Part shown: piece after piece, positions 36,462 through 48,090 of the stretch
Layout: every line of letters begins with the position of its first letter
Position numbering within the stretch: position 1 is the stretch's first letter
Assembly: GCF_949628265.1 (NCBI RefSeq)
Contig: NC_088789.1
Coordinates: forward strand, 15,368,886-15,432,885
Reading direction: 5' to 3'
DNA: 64,000 nt
Source: Cloeon dipterum
Taxonomy: Eukaryota; Arthropoda; Insecta; Ephemeroptera; Baetidae
The notes under the pieces: generated by a model
Told to the model about the DNA's origin: nothing
The model's input: the letters and a program-made list of their open reading frames with translations, nothing else
Databases searched by the model: none
Translations under genes and position numbers: made by a program

Positions 36462-37186
36462 TGACCGCGATCAAATTTTGAAGGAATATTGAAAATTCAA
36501 TGAAAGCTTTCCCACAGCAAGACGCCAGGCCGGGCTACCTTGTGGCAGGAAAAATAATAACACTCAACACACAACACACATTGGAAAGGGGCGTAGCATT
36601 TTCTCTCCTTCACTCTCCACGCCCTCCACCTACCTAGTACCTATACTCGCTCGCTCGATGCCGCTGCATCATCTTATGTTACACGAGTACTGGGCTGATT
36701 TCGAGAAAATTTACTTGTAGACAGGCAAGTAATACTGAATAATTCTACGATCTTAGACGGTTTTAGTGGCATTTGCAATATGCACCCTCATAAAACACAC
36801 TGGTTTTGGCTAAATTAAAGTATTTCAGCGTCGACAATTTTAAAGGGACCTAAAGGGACCAGAAAATGGGTGTGATCTCGGTCTAGCTTTTTCCATAAAC
36901 AAACAAAACCAGTATTATGTATATGTAATTAAAGTACATAATCTGCATTTAAATTTATTTTTTGTAAACCACAATCTACGTCGACTGCTAAATGATAGAC
37001 ACATTGATTACAGATTAAATTTTAGTGCAAAGCGTTTTCAAACTTGAACAGTGCACAGCCGCATCTTCCATTTTTTACCCATAATAGGCGGCATTGTGGC
37101 TCTGTTCACTGGCAAATATGCCAAGCACGTCTACGCAATAACATCAATACTATTTTTGGCTTATTTCTTGGCTTCCAGAGTCCAAC
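36462..37186. promoter_or_regulatory. Divergent promoter region, ALKBH4 / DCTN4
   Basis: 725 bases between opposing start codons. A C/T-rich patch at about 36600-36670 precedes the ALKBH4 start region. A good acceptor (TTGGCTTCCAG, ending about 37177) lies just before the DCTN4 ATG, so DCTN4 probably has a leader exon here. An open frame running in from 37051 with a hydrophobic translation is out of frame with DCTN4. Confidence 0.5.
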
Positions 37187-39480
37187 ATGGCATTTTTGAT
37201 GTACGGCGACCCCAAAGTCAAATACCTTTGTTCCTGCGGCTCTATGAAGCCCATTTCTCGCATATATTTCTGCAGACACTGCATGAAGATCAAATGCGGC
37301 TTCTGCGTGTCTCACGAGGTTGACCTGCACTACTGCAGCAACTGTCTAGAGAACCTGCCTTCGACTGAAGCGCGACTAAAGAAGAACAGATGCGGATACT
37401 GTTTCGACTGTCCCAGCTGCCAGATTAGTCTTAACACGCGGGCTGTCAGCCAGGCCGTGCCCAACCCCGACGATCCCAGCAAAATGCTATCCAAGAAGTC
37501 GTACTACCTAGTTTGCGCATTTTGCCGATGGACTTCACGAGAAGCATCCATTCCCGACCAAAATGTTGCCAACGGCGGATGGCCTGAGATAGATTGCCCG
37601 AACAGCAAAAGAGTTGCAGAGCTAGTGGACCATTATCAGGAGATAAGTCTGCAGGAGAAGGATGAGGAGGAACGCAAGAAGAAGTATCAGGTGCGTCCGT
37701 CGTACTTCCACTACGCCGAGAAGTATGGCCTGAGTGCAGCTCTGGCTAAGAAAAGGATGGGCGGCACTCCCCAGAGGGAGACCAGGACCCAGCAGTCGGC
37801 GCTGGTGCCTGCTGTTGCCTCTGAAGAGGTCGAGGAGCTCTCTGATAGCATCTTCTTTGAACAGCTGGAACTGAACAAGGTCACCACAATCAAGCAGAGA
37901 TTGGCCTCTTCTGAAATTCAGCCAACCGTTGTTTCTCAGCTGTACCCACTGCACAAATCTTTGCTAGTAAGATAAAAAAAATTGGAGTTAAAATTTATTT
38001 CCCTTACAAAAATATTTTACAAATTTAATTGAATTTTGATATTACTGTTTAGATCAATTTTACACTCACATCATTGAATTTAGCACCCAAGGATTCGTTC
38101 ATTAAAGAAAAAATAAGACATTCTTCATTGAAAATCGTCTTTTTTACTTTGGCTATCACTTAGCCCTATATCATGTAGCCCTTGGAACATGCTTGGGGAC
38201 ACCCCTGCGGTCAGATAAGACCATCAGAACCGGTAAAAATAAAACCCTGCGGCGTCAGGGTTTTATCATTCAATTCCCTTATTTAGCCACTTTACTCTTT
38301 ACTGACGTGTGACGGGCTCTATATTGGTTTTATCTTGAAGATATGCAAACTGTTGGAACGGTCAAGTCAAGAGCTGTCAGAATATGTTCAACTCGTTTCA
38401 TTTTTACTCTATCTGGGTATCGCGAAATTCCCTGATGTTGGTTAGCTCCTAGAGGCTGATTTCCCCTTGATTGAACGGTCTCACACTTTTCCGTTTAACT
38501 TAACTCAAACAACATACAAAAAAAAATGCTCAGCAAAAAGTTGTTAAATGATGAACCATAATATAAAACACTTTCAATTCAATCCTTTCAGAAAAAAATA
38601 ATGTAAGAAATTACCTAATTTTTGAACCAAGCTCACTTTGTTGGCAGAATAATCATGTGCTTTTCGGCACGGACTCTCCAACACAGATAAATATTGACTT
38701 TCAACTAGGAATGTCCGATTTTTTTTTATCTTTTTACAATCATGTATCAAATGAATAAGAAGTAGAATTTATCAATCAAAGTCTGAAAATCTTTTGAATG
38801 TCTAGGATTAAACAAGAAATTTCTATTGTTCTATTCAGGTGAAGAGGTCTCTGCGCTGCCGAGACTGCGAGCACAATGTGAGCAAGCCAGAATTCAACCC
38901 TTCGTCCACGAAATTCAAGATCCAGCTGTCTGCCTTTTATCACGTGCCTGATGTCAAATTCCTCACTTGCGAGCCAGTGTTTATTGGAAAGCGCAGCGAA
39001 CTGATCATCACAGTCTGCAACCCAACGCAGCACCAGAGCAGCTTCAAGATGCACCCTTTTGAGCTAAATCTTGGCGCAAAAGGTAGCGGAGATGCGGAAG
39101 AATCTGCCCCTGGTCTGAAGCTTTGCCTTCCTGAGAGTGCCAGGGATGCCCAGTTTAAGATCAACGGCACTATCAAACTACCCACAACGGAGTTCCAGTT
39201 GCTGCCCAGGGACGACACTGCCGAATTTGATGATTCAAACAAGGGACCGACCTTCAATGACGATCCCAAGGTCGTGGTGTGGAGGAGGGGCAATAAAATC
39301 GCCCTTAGAATGGCTGTGACCCCTGACGCTGATGCTGAAGGGGTATTGAGCATTGGCTTTGTGATAGAGTACAGCTATGTCAACACTATGACAACTCTGG
39401 AGAAGAAAGAGCCTCAGAAAGTGAAGCTCAAGACCCATATTTTGCTCCGGCCTGGACCGATTTTCAAGAGCTCCCAATAG
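37187..39480 (+). CDS. DCTN4: Dynactin subunit 4 (p62)
   Basis: A pointed-end subunit of the dynactin complex, the activator of cytoplasmic dynein. Exons 37187-37966 and 38839-39480 give 473 residues (human 460-467). The N-terminal half contains the cysteine pairs of the family's zinc-binding region (CSC, CRHC, CGFC, CSNC, CGYCFDCPSC, CAFC) with CVSHEVDLHYC-like and RLKKNRC motifs. After a charged coiled segment comes SQLYPLHKSLL, the intron, then VKRSLRCRDCEHN and KPEFNPSSTKFKIQL, all strongly conserved. The single 872-base intron carries copy B of the dispersed repeat. GLO1 begins only 144 bases after the stop on the same strand. Confidence 0.95.
38205..38445 (+). repeat. Dispersed repeat, copy B
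   Basis: Same element as 14080-14325, same orientation, inside the DCTN4 intron. It begins near TGCGGTCAGA and contains ATAAAACCCTG-CGGCGT-CAGGGTTTTAT, an 11-bp perfect inverted repeat, at about 38238-38265. It ends near CCCTGATGT. The copies differ by many substitutions and small gaps, so the insertions are old. Confidence 0.6.
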
Positions 39481-39624
39481 CAGCTTTATCACCATTAATT
39501 TACTACCTTATTTATTTATTTATCTACATAATATATTGCACGTGAACTGGAAGCCAAGAAATGTTAAATCTGTCATCACTGTTTCGGGAACCTCCTTATC
39601 TTTAATATACGCATTATTTTAGTC

Positions 39625-40331
39625 ATGGCTGATGTGACAGGATTGAGTGATGCTGATGCAAAGAAGAGTTGCCTCCAGCCTGATCCCTCTACCAAGGTGG
39701 GCTTAACCAAATCCTTTAACGCCACTTGTGACAATTTTATTTAATTTTAGGATTTCATATTCCAACAAACCATGTACAGGATCAAAGATCCCAAGAAGTC
39801 CCTGGAATTCTACACTGGCGTCTTGGGCATGAGTATGCTTGAGAAGCTGGATTTCCCTGAAATGAAATTTTCGCTCTACTTCATGGGCTATGAAAATCTC
39901 AGTGAAGCGCCCACAAACCGCCCAGATCATCTGCAATGGACCTTCACGCGCAAAGCCACTCTCGAGCTGACTCAGTATGTAGTGAAAATTAATTATATCG
40001 TTCTCTAAATTGACTGTTGTTTTTGTTAAGTAATTGGGGAACTGAAAACGATCCAGACCAGGTTTATCACAACGGCAACAGTGACCCTCGCGGCTTTGGT
40101 CACATTGGAATCACGGTGCCCAACGTTGAAGAAGCGTGCGAGCGATTTGAGACACTTGGCGTTGAGTTTGTCAAGAGGCCTAATGACGGTGAGTGCTAAT
40201 TTTTACTTCAATATGGCAAAATTTCTGATTGTGCGGTATATTTAGGCAAAATGAAGGGGATTGCTTTCATCAAAGATCCTGACGGCTACTGGATTGAAAT
40301 TCTCTCTGCTACCAACATGGCTTCCATGTAA
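39625..40331 (+). CDS. GLO1: Lactoylglutathione lyase (glyoxalase I)
   Basis: Converts the hemithioacetal of methylglyoxal and glutathione to S-D-lactoylglutathione, the first step of methylglyoxal detoxification in the cytosol. Exons 39625-39696, 39751-39974, 40031-40188 and 40246-40331 give 179 residues (human 184). Metal ligands are all present: Gln30 in FQQTM, Glu96 in TLELTH, His123 in GFGHIGI and Glu169 in [16 protein letters not shown] and [15 protein letters not shown] are hallmark stretches of the zinc-type eukaryotic enzyme. The bases before the ATG (TTATTTTAG) resemble a splice acceptor, so a short leader exon may precede it. GLO1 is convergent with SCLT1. Confidence 0.96.
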
Positions 40332-40411
40332 CACAATTAAATACGCTACACTAGCTAATTGGAAATATTGGTACGTTATTAAACGCTTTTTTTTTTGTTT
40401 ACAGAAACAAC

Positions 40412-40417
40412 TTTATT
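40412..40417 (-). terminator. Polyadenylation signal of SCLT1
   Basis: AATAAA on the minus strand about 137 bases past the SCLT1 stop. Confidence 0.5.
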
Positions 40418-40430
40418 TTTTATCTTTAAC

Positions 40431-40436
40431 AATAAA
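40431..40436 (+). terminator. Polyadenylation signal of GLO1
   Basis: AATAAA 100 bases past the GLO1 stop; it lies beyond the opposing SCLT1 signal, so the transcripts should overlap by tens of bases. Confidence 0.55.
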
Positions 40437-40553
40437 AATACGTTTAGTCAGACGTCCATGAACAGTGATTTTGGTCTAGGAGTGATTTGCGGTGTGTGCG
40501 TCCTGTATTTTTAAAAGTTCAATCAGATGCGTACAAACCAACACGGTCTAATG

Positions 40554-43474
40554 TTACCTGGATAATTTAGTACTGTGCAGCTCTCTCAAAGCTTCGTCTC
40601 GCTCATCCCTAAGCCGGCTAAGCTCAAACCTCAACTCCTTTAGCCTGTTGCTAAACTTTTCAGCCATCTGGCGCATTTCAATTTGGCTCCTGACAAAAAT
40701 CATTTCTCTTAGTCTATATAAAATAACGCTTTCTTCAAAACGTACTTTTCACTTATTGTTTGGTGCGCATTGACAATCGCATTCAATTCCTGGATGGTGG
40801 ACTTTGTGCTTTTCTCCATCTCTGATATCCTCCATGTGAATTGTTGATCCCTGAGATGCAGGTCCTTGGCCAAATTGGACTCTCTGACTTTTGAGTGCTC
40901 CAGCTCCAAGGCCAGTGAAGACACTTGCTTTTCCAAAATTTTGCATGTTTCCGAGATGCGTACTTCATTTGTTGTCCATCTAAATGGAGAGTTTTGCATG
41001 ACTTGCTGTAATTGTAAGGGTCCTTTTACCTCTCTTGTTCCTCCCTGTAGTTTTGCTGCAGCATCAAGGCTTTCTTCTCAGCCGTGTTGCACCGCTTTTC
41101 CATATCCCTCAGCTGCATTTGAACAGCATGTAGTTTTGGCTCCAGCGAGGATTCCTTCAGTCTCACTGCCATCAATTCTTGCGCTTTTTGCTCAACCAGC
41201 TGCTCAGCCTGCTTTTGCGAATACATCGCCTTTTCCGCCTTGTGTTTGTACTCGGTGCCCTCCTACAAATTGAGACAGTTAGATAAATCCTTTCCAGACC
41301 TCAAGTCACGAACTTCTTGGCTCTTTTTGATGTCTGAAAGAATGCTCTGAACGTGAAGGTTGCACTGCTGCTTCACCTGCTCCACTTCCCGTTTCACCTG
41401 GAGCTTCGCCTCGTCAGTTAGCGTCTTCAATGCACTCTCGAGCCTCGCAATTTCTTCTGCAATGCAAAATTTAGTTTACTTTTTTTTAAAGAGACAACCA
41501 AGAACGGTTGGGCGTCTCTCTGAAGCCAATATGTACCAAATTTTTAATTACGTTTCCTTATGAAAACGTGAAGGGAAAAATTTGGCACGTTTTTTCCTTA
41601 ATTTCAATCGCAGTATAGATAGAGGGTATCTTATTTTTAACCGTATTATTTAATGCAATGGTTGAAAAGGAAAATTACTGGAAGAAACCACTGGAATCTT
41701 TTTTCGACTGTCCACCCCTTTTCCAAACCCTTGAATTGTCGTTAAAAGAGTAATCATCGTTACCTTTTGACTTAGCAAGTTCGATTGTGGTCTGATCGCG
41801 GTTGATGCACGCCGAGTCGACGAGGTTTAGCGCGTCAGCAACCTTGGCCTGGCCCTCCTCGGCCTGCATGCGCATCTCCTTGAGCTGACCCTGCAGCCGG
41901 TCGAGGGCTGTCTGCAACTCCTCTCTCTCCCTCTTCAGAGAGCTCACCTTCTGCGCCACCCGTCGCTCTTCGTCTAGCCGGATATGCTTGTCTTGCTCCA
42001 GCTCTTGCACCTGGCTCAACGCCTGCACCAGTTGTTGGTTCAGCGCTTGCCGCATCTCGCGCTCCTTGGACAGCTCACCTTCGACCTCGGCCTTGTGCAC
42101 CCGCTCTTTGACCAAAAGGGAGCGCGCCTCTGTTAGCTGCGACTCAGCCACACTGTTTGCTCGCGCCTTTTCAAGCCGATTCTAGACACAAACTTTGCGT
42201 ATAATCTGTTGAGCTGATAAGAAAAATTTCTCACCTCAATGCTGTGGGAAGAGCTGTTAAATGAAATGTCCTTTTGCTCTTGTAGAATTTTGATAACTTT
42301 TTCCAAATTGGAGACTTCGCTGACGGCTAGCCGCCACAGATCGAGGACAACATCCTTTTCCTATATAAGAAAAGCGTTAAGTTATTAAACGTTTATGAAA
42401 AAGGAGGCTGCTGTACGTGAAGTGCCAGTTGGAGTTGCTGTTTCATGTTAGCTTCTTCAGAAACGTCCCGGCGCTTGATGTCGCTGTCCATTTCATTTTT
42501 GAGACGGCTCGAAAGCCGCTCATTTTCTTTGGTCAACGCCAAACACTCATTTTTCAGATATACATGTTCTCTCTAAAATCACAAACAAAAGTTAATATAT
42601 ATGCTGAAAGTTGTGGTAATCTCCACGAAGTAAAATAAGTTAGTTTGTTTTTTATTTTAATTGACCATAAACCTCTACTCTCGGTTAATACCTGATAATG
42701 CTCAAAGAGTGTTTGTAGCCCTTGATTTGTATCTTCATACTCAGACAAGAGTTGTGTTAGAGGCCTGAAAATTGAAGTTATCCATGCGGTTATCTATTTT
42801 GACCGATCATGCCCCAATTTAGTTAAGGTCCTGTCAATGTTAATTTTCTGATGTCGCATTAATATTATTGCCCCACAAGCAACCTTCTGTTAGGTGTAAA
42901 GTAAATTTTAGAATCAAACCTTTGTTGAGATTTATTCTTATTTCCTGAGTCTAAAAAATTGACATCAGAAAAGTTGAGTTTCCTTGAAACAGGAACATCT
43001 TCTCTTGTCTGTTCAAACGTCTCTTTAGGAAGACTTTTGTTATTCAAGGTATCTTCATCATTACTCAATGGCTCATCCTCTTGACTGATATTTTTCACTG
43101 AAAAATGCAAACAAATTTGCAATTAGGAAAATTAGTAAAAGAAAATCATGACCAGCGGGGGTTCATATAAACGTTCAACAGTTGAATAGTTACTTATTTA
43201 TTTGCGTTTCACTGTAACAATGACGATATATTAATATTTTTTATATCAAGAAAGTTTTTTACTTGTAAATTATCTGTGTCAAACTATTCATATTCAATTG
43301 CATATAAAACTGGTCTGTGCTACTACTAAATATTTGCTTTAACAGAAGTGCAATATTAAATTAAATTTTCATCCTCGCAGTGACCATATCTACCGCACAC
43401 GTATTTTATTTGATTCTGGTACAACTTGACTTACCTATTTGTTCGTAAATTTGGTCACAACTTTTGTATGCCAT
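40554..43474 (-). CDS. SCLT1: SCLT1-like centriolar distal appendage coiled-coil protein
   Basis: Ten exons in phase: 43435-43474, 42884-43097, 42692-42764, 42417-42572, 42235-42360, 41764-42181, 41314-41456, 41030-41262, 40746-40979 and 40554-40689. They give about 590 residues (human SCLT1 688). The protein is almost entirely coiled coil after a disordered acidic N-terminus. Landmarks that align with SCLT1 are RPLTQLLSEYED (human LAPLVTEYDK), LQLALHEKDVVLDLWRLA (LQLANQEKERAVELW) and DLHLRDQQFTWRISEMEKS (EFSIKERGFEVQLREMEDS). In vertebrates SCLT1 anchors mother centrioles to membrane during ciliogenesis. Coiled coils align easily by chance, but the ordered landmarks make the call likely. The donor of exon 2 (AG|GTTGCT) is weak. 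Confidence 0.75.
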
Positions 43475-43568
43475 GATGAATGGCAAATTTTGGCGATTGT
43501 CACGTCAGGAAAACGAAAACCGACCGCAGAAGTAACGTCGAAGGTTGCGTACACATGAAGGGTTAAGA
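43475..43568. promoter_or_regulatory. Possible bidirectional promoter
   Basis: Only 94 bases separate the SCLT1 start codon from the ATG of the small ORF on the other strand. The stretch contains CACGTCA and several CpGs. Confidence 0.3.
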
Positions 43569-43736
43569 ATGCTATTTGCGCGCTCGCCGCGCTCTTCCGT
43601 TAAAAACATCCAGGTGTTCACGGGCTGCGCCGATGCCAGTTGTTACAACAACCGCCTCGGGTGGAACGAAAACGGAGCTGATTGGATTGGTGGTATGGTG
43701 GTTGATACAGGGGCGGGAAAAATTATTCAGGCATGA
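43569..43736 (+). CDS. 55-residue ORF of unknown function, divergent from SCLT1
   Basis: An ORF from an ATG at 43569 to a TGA at 43734-43736. The translation has balanced protein-like composition: an Arg/Ser-rich start (LFARSPRSSVKN), then VFTGCADASCYNNRLGWNE and DWIGGMVVDTGAGK. The exon is GC-rich amid AT-rich sequence, which supports coding or at least constraint. I do not recognise it. It may be a whole small gene, a first coding exon whose donor I failed to see, or a decayed fragment. No matching downstream exon is evident to 45 kb. Confidence 0.35.
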   Translation: MLFARSPRSSVKNIQVFTGCADASCYNNRLGWNENGADWIGGMVVDTGAGKIIQA

Positions 43737-45098
43737 TTTTTCCAGCATTCTATAATTATACTCATTTTTTTCTTTAAGTCTTTGCTCTATTAATTTATTT
43801 GAATTTACACAATTTCAAACTAAAAAACTTCAATAATTGCATAGAATAATGATTTTCAGTTGAAATTTAATGCAGATAATAAGGTTTATCAGTGTTTAGT
43901 GACCCGATCATCTATTCTGTCTATTTTTCCGTATTTCTACAGAAATGTCCCATGCTCAACCTCTTACAACATTCATAATTTAATTATTTATGGGACAAGA
44001 TGTTCGATTTTTACTCCATTTCTCCAGAATTCCAAATGATTCAATGGAAATGGGATTTTGTGAAGGGTTCATTAATTAAACAATACCAGGTTTTAAGACC
44101 ATACACTATATTTTTTACATATTTTAAATTCCAGGTACAAATATTTTTTATTTTAATCGATTTGCTGATTTTTGAAATCTTACGCAAACAGATATGGCTT
44201 GCCAAAGTACTGAAACCAACACTTTAAGAATGAATTATGACGACTGCTGTCATTTACTTTCGTTTTGAGAAAATTACAAGCTGAAGAAGCCAAAATACTT
44301 CACAAGCAATATCATTATTGAATTATTTTAACTCCTTAAGGTTATGCCTTTGTTAAAAGTTAAACCACATTGAAGAATCACAATTGATTCAAAATGATCA
44401 ATTTTGTAAATTTGCCAGAACATTTTCAGAACTATTTTTGTAAATGCGCCTTCTGCGGTTCGATGGTATAATTATATAACAAATGGTCGGTATAATTTAC
44501 AAGACAAAATACATTTGCAAGGCAATATTTTCACAATTCACTTTTTTTTCATTTAAAACTTTTAAACATTTTGTCCAACAACAAGATAAAATTTTCTGAC
44601 TGTCAACATGCAACGTATTTTTTGTAACTTCATAAAATTTAAGATTTTCAAGCTTGAGAATCCAGGTAAGAAAAATTAGTTTTTAAATATCTTAAAATCA
44701 AAATGCCTATGAAGAAATCTTATGCCTAATATTACAAAGGACTAACATTATTTTGATTAATAAGGACTTAAGAAAATAAGATTTGTACATACTCTTCTAT
44801 TGCTAGGCCATAAAACAAAGAATATAACACCTTCAACTGAACCTGCTTGATGAACAAATAATTTCAATATGAAAAATGAGTAATTCTGATTCGATCAAAA
44901 ATAAGTTTTTAACACCATCGTTTAGAGTGCTAACTTGAGCAGGTTTAAGTCACATTGATGACACATCCGTTTATATACATGGAAAGGTGTGTTGCACTTC
45001 CCAAGCTCGCCGAAGTACTTAACAGCAAGAAACAATGAGTCACATAATTCAATACAATTTTTTGCTAGGAGATTCCATGTCCACTCACGCTAAAGCAG
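43737..45098. other. AT-rich intergenic stretch
   Basis: No supported exon. An open frame at 44000-44227 (+) is a Phe/Ile-rich translation of AT-rich DNA. It probably includes the 3'-UTR of the minus-strand ankyrin gene that ends at 45099. Confidence 0.5.
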
Positions 45099-48090
45099 CT
45101 AGGTCTTCAAAGCAGCTGCAACATCCTGGAACAGAAACCAAAATATTTAGCACCAAAGTCAGACACATCTATTGATAAATACACTTACTAACTGAATTAA
45201 CGTATCTTGAATATTCTTGTTAAATTCATAGAAGAGTTCTTCTTTTTTTGCAGCGGCCACCTTCTTGGGCGTCGCGCCCTTTTCAAGAAGCAGGTTGAGT
45301 ATTCTGAGGGCGTCATCGTCGTCGAGCTGGCTACTGGCCTTGGCCAAGATCATGAGCGGGTGATTGTCTTCCGAGTCAGGAACATTCACTTCGGTAGCGC
45401 TCATGTAACGCAAAATCAACTCGACCAGCTCGTAATTTGGTTTGCCTTGAAGAGCAATGTGTAGCGCAATTTGTTTTGGCGATGAAAACTGGAAAATTAA
45501 ATAAATTTTCTCATTAAAATGCTTCACAATGACGAAGAAGTAGTGGTGGGAAGGAGTTCTAATTCAATGCGTTTAAATTTAATGAGCGCTTACCGACTTC
45601 TTGGTGAAGCTGGCACCTTCCTTGATCAGGTATTCAACGGTCTTCAGACATTGGAGCGCTCCCTTAGGATCATAGTTCTGGGCTTTGATGGCGACGTGCA
45701 TGGGTGTGAGCACTGAAACGCGCATATCATTTATTAAGTCACGCGATACACACTTTAAATGTCATTAAGCCACGCCTGTAGTGGCAAACAGCAATTTTAA
45801 TGATAATGTTCCACGAAACGCAGGGACGTTTCGTGTGTAAAAAGTTGCGTGCAAGAGAGATAAATAGCAAAGACACTCACTGAAAAAAGCATTGTGGTGG
45901 CAGGGCGAGTCGATCAGCTCTCGCAGCTTTTGCACTTGCAGCAGGCTCTTCAACACCTCCGCATGGGAATCTCCGTTGTGCGCGATGCAATGAAGCAGGT
46001 TTCCGCTGCCCTGCATGAAACAGTTGGCTGCACAACAATTCTGAGGACATTTTGCAAATTGATTAGATATTTCAAAACACATAATATTTAATATACTAAC
46101 TTGGTTGAAGTTGTAATTGTTCGCTTCCAGCTTTTCGGCAACGTAGGCTGCCACCAATGGGTGTTCAGAGCAATTACTCGCGGCCAAGTGGATAACGGAC
46201 TGCAATCAAGATAAAATGTCAACGTCAATGGAATTCCAAGAAATTATAAAAATCGATGTGTGATGTCAGCCCATTCATAAATCCTTCTTATCAAAGTGCC
46301 CACGCACATTCGATCAAATTTTCCTTGTTGTTTCATTAAGCGAATGTTTGGGGAAATATTTTAATGAACATATACCTGACAAAGATTATTTTGAGCCTCA
46401 AGCGCCGCAGGGCATTCCTTGTAGAAGCGCTCAACCAGATGGAAAATGCTGAACAGCCGGAAAACAGTTTCTTGATGAGTGGTGTACCTCATTTTCTTAG
46501 CGATTTCTTGCGTTGACTTGGGGTTGGCAAGGTAGATCATCAGCATTCTGCAAACATATATGTCAGGGACTAATTTTTTTTATAAAGCACTAAACCTACG
46601 TGTCGCCGTCTCCATCAGGAATGGCGCAGGTGAATTTGTCCAAGCTACCCTTCCAGTAAATTCTGTGCGTGTAGTTCTGGATGGCGGAATTTTCCACTTT
46701 GTTTCCGTTCAAGTGCAAAATGTATTGGTAAAACTCAGATTGGATGGGCATGCCTAAATCGAGCTTTGGCAAAATGTCTCTGGGAGCGGTCCGCCGATCG
46801 TTGATTTTCTGGATCGGCTCTGGCACATAATTTTCATCTGAGCGAGGTGGCGAGTGCGATGGCGAGGATGTGCCAGACTCGTAGCCCGAAGAGAATGGAG
46901 ATACGACTCCTGGACTGTAGAGGTAAGTAGTGTTCTGAGGAGGAGAGCCAGAAATGGATAGTTGTCCCTCAGATCCACTAAATTCTTCAATCCCCTCATC
47001 AACTCCTAATGAATCTGTTAAACTCTTGAGAACCTGCAGAGCCATGGGGTTTTCAGTAGTCGCAGATAACAAGAAGTTTGTCATCTCTGTTAATGTAGCC
47101 TGGAATTTAAAACGAATTAATAGGATGAAATGGACATCGCATGAGATAACTTAAAACTATTATCTTTTTGACGTGCGCGTACCTCATCTGTGAAATCATT
47201 TGGAGGGAAAGATTGAGGGATGGCAACTGGCGTCACAACTTGGTGAACTTGGACTGTCCCTCCGACTGTTAAGTGCTGTATAAACAATACAACAAACAAT
47301 TAAAATAAATCGAGATTTTTTTATCCAGATGTAATCAGCCGAAAACGTGAAAAGAAGGCATATATACTCAATTTAAACCCGTGATTCAAGGGGTTGAGAG
47401 TATGTTTGAGCAAACGAACTCAAGCATTTTTAGAGCGAATGAGGAAAACAGACTTTAAGCCAATGAGTGGTTAGTTGTTCATAAGATTAGTCCGACGCAC
47501 CGTGGCTTGGTTTCCATAGCGATTGTTTGTGTTATCACTCGTGCAATTTTGTGTCTCTCCGTAATATCCATACAACAATCCCTCCACCGCAGTATCGAGG
47601 GGGAAATGTGTACCCTGTGAGAACTGCCCGAAAAAGTGCAAAATAAATAAAACGGATATTGCGTGAGCATCATGCGATCACAAAAAAAAAACACAACTGA
47701 TCAACTTACTCTGTTTATGTAGGGTAAAATCGTGTTTCTGTTCTCGGCACGCAAATCGTGCTTTCCAATGGGCCCTCGGGGAACTCTATCTTCGTCCTCA
47801 TTGTCCTCGATTTTTGGCTCTATGGACAGGTCATTGAGGGCGTCTGCAGCTTCGTCCACTTTATCTTCGGGCTCTTTTTTCACAATCTCCTCCTTCACTT
47901 TGATCGGCTCCTCAGCTTTTTCTTTCTTGCAACCGTCCAGGTCATTTGCCTCAAAATTGTTTTTCTCCTCTTTCTTGTTGTCGACTAGGGAGAAATCGTT
48001 TAGTTTTTTCTCCAGCTCCACGACGCCCGAGTCGTCAGCAGATTTCTTCGTCTTCATCTTTGTGGGAGATAAGTTCGATTCGAACCGCAT
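45099..48090 (-). CDS. Ankyrin-repeat protein resembling nuclear IkappaB (NFKBIZ/BCL3 type)
   Basis: Ten exons in phase: 47710-48090, 47501-47623, 47183-47275, 46600-47099, 46376-46547, 46101-46199, 45881-46040, 45594-45712, 45189-45488 and 45099-45125. They give about 657 residues. The long N-terminus is disordered: acidic/Lys-rich with clustered psi-K-x-E sumoylation-type sites near residues 63-75 (IKVKEE, VKKEP), then Ser/Pro-rich with SSGYES at about 268-273. From DGDGDT (about 362) to near the C-terminus runs a diverged ankyrin domain (VIHLAASN, LLHCIAHNGDS, TPMHVAIKA, ALHIALQGKPN). The DGDT entry and ankyrin arrangement are those of IkappaB-zeta/BCL3 proteins, which bind nuclear NF-kappaB dimers. 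The ankyrin repeats are weak, so another ankyrin family is possible. A leader exon probably lies upstream: the sequence before the ATG is an acceptor (TGTTGCAG). Confidence 0.65.

Noticed and set aside
37051-37323. Open frame with a hydrophobic segment overlapping the DCTN4 start
   Set aside because: It lacks an ATG, is in a different frame from DCTN4, and is cut by a good splice acceptor at about 37177.
41675-41763. Read-through of the SCLT1 exon into the following sequence
   Set aside because: A donor at the AAG/GTAACG boundary and the in-phase next exon at 41456 show it is intron.
44000-44227. 75-codon + open frame after SCLT1
   Set aside because: Phe/Ile/Leu-rich translation typical of AT-rich noncoding DNA.
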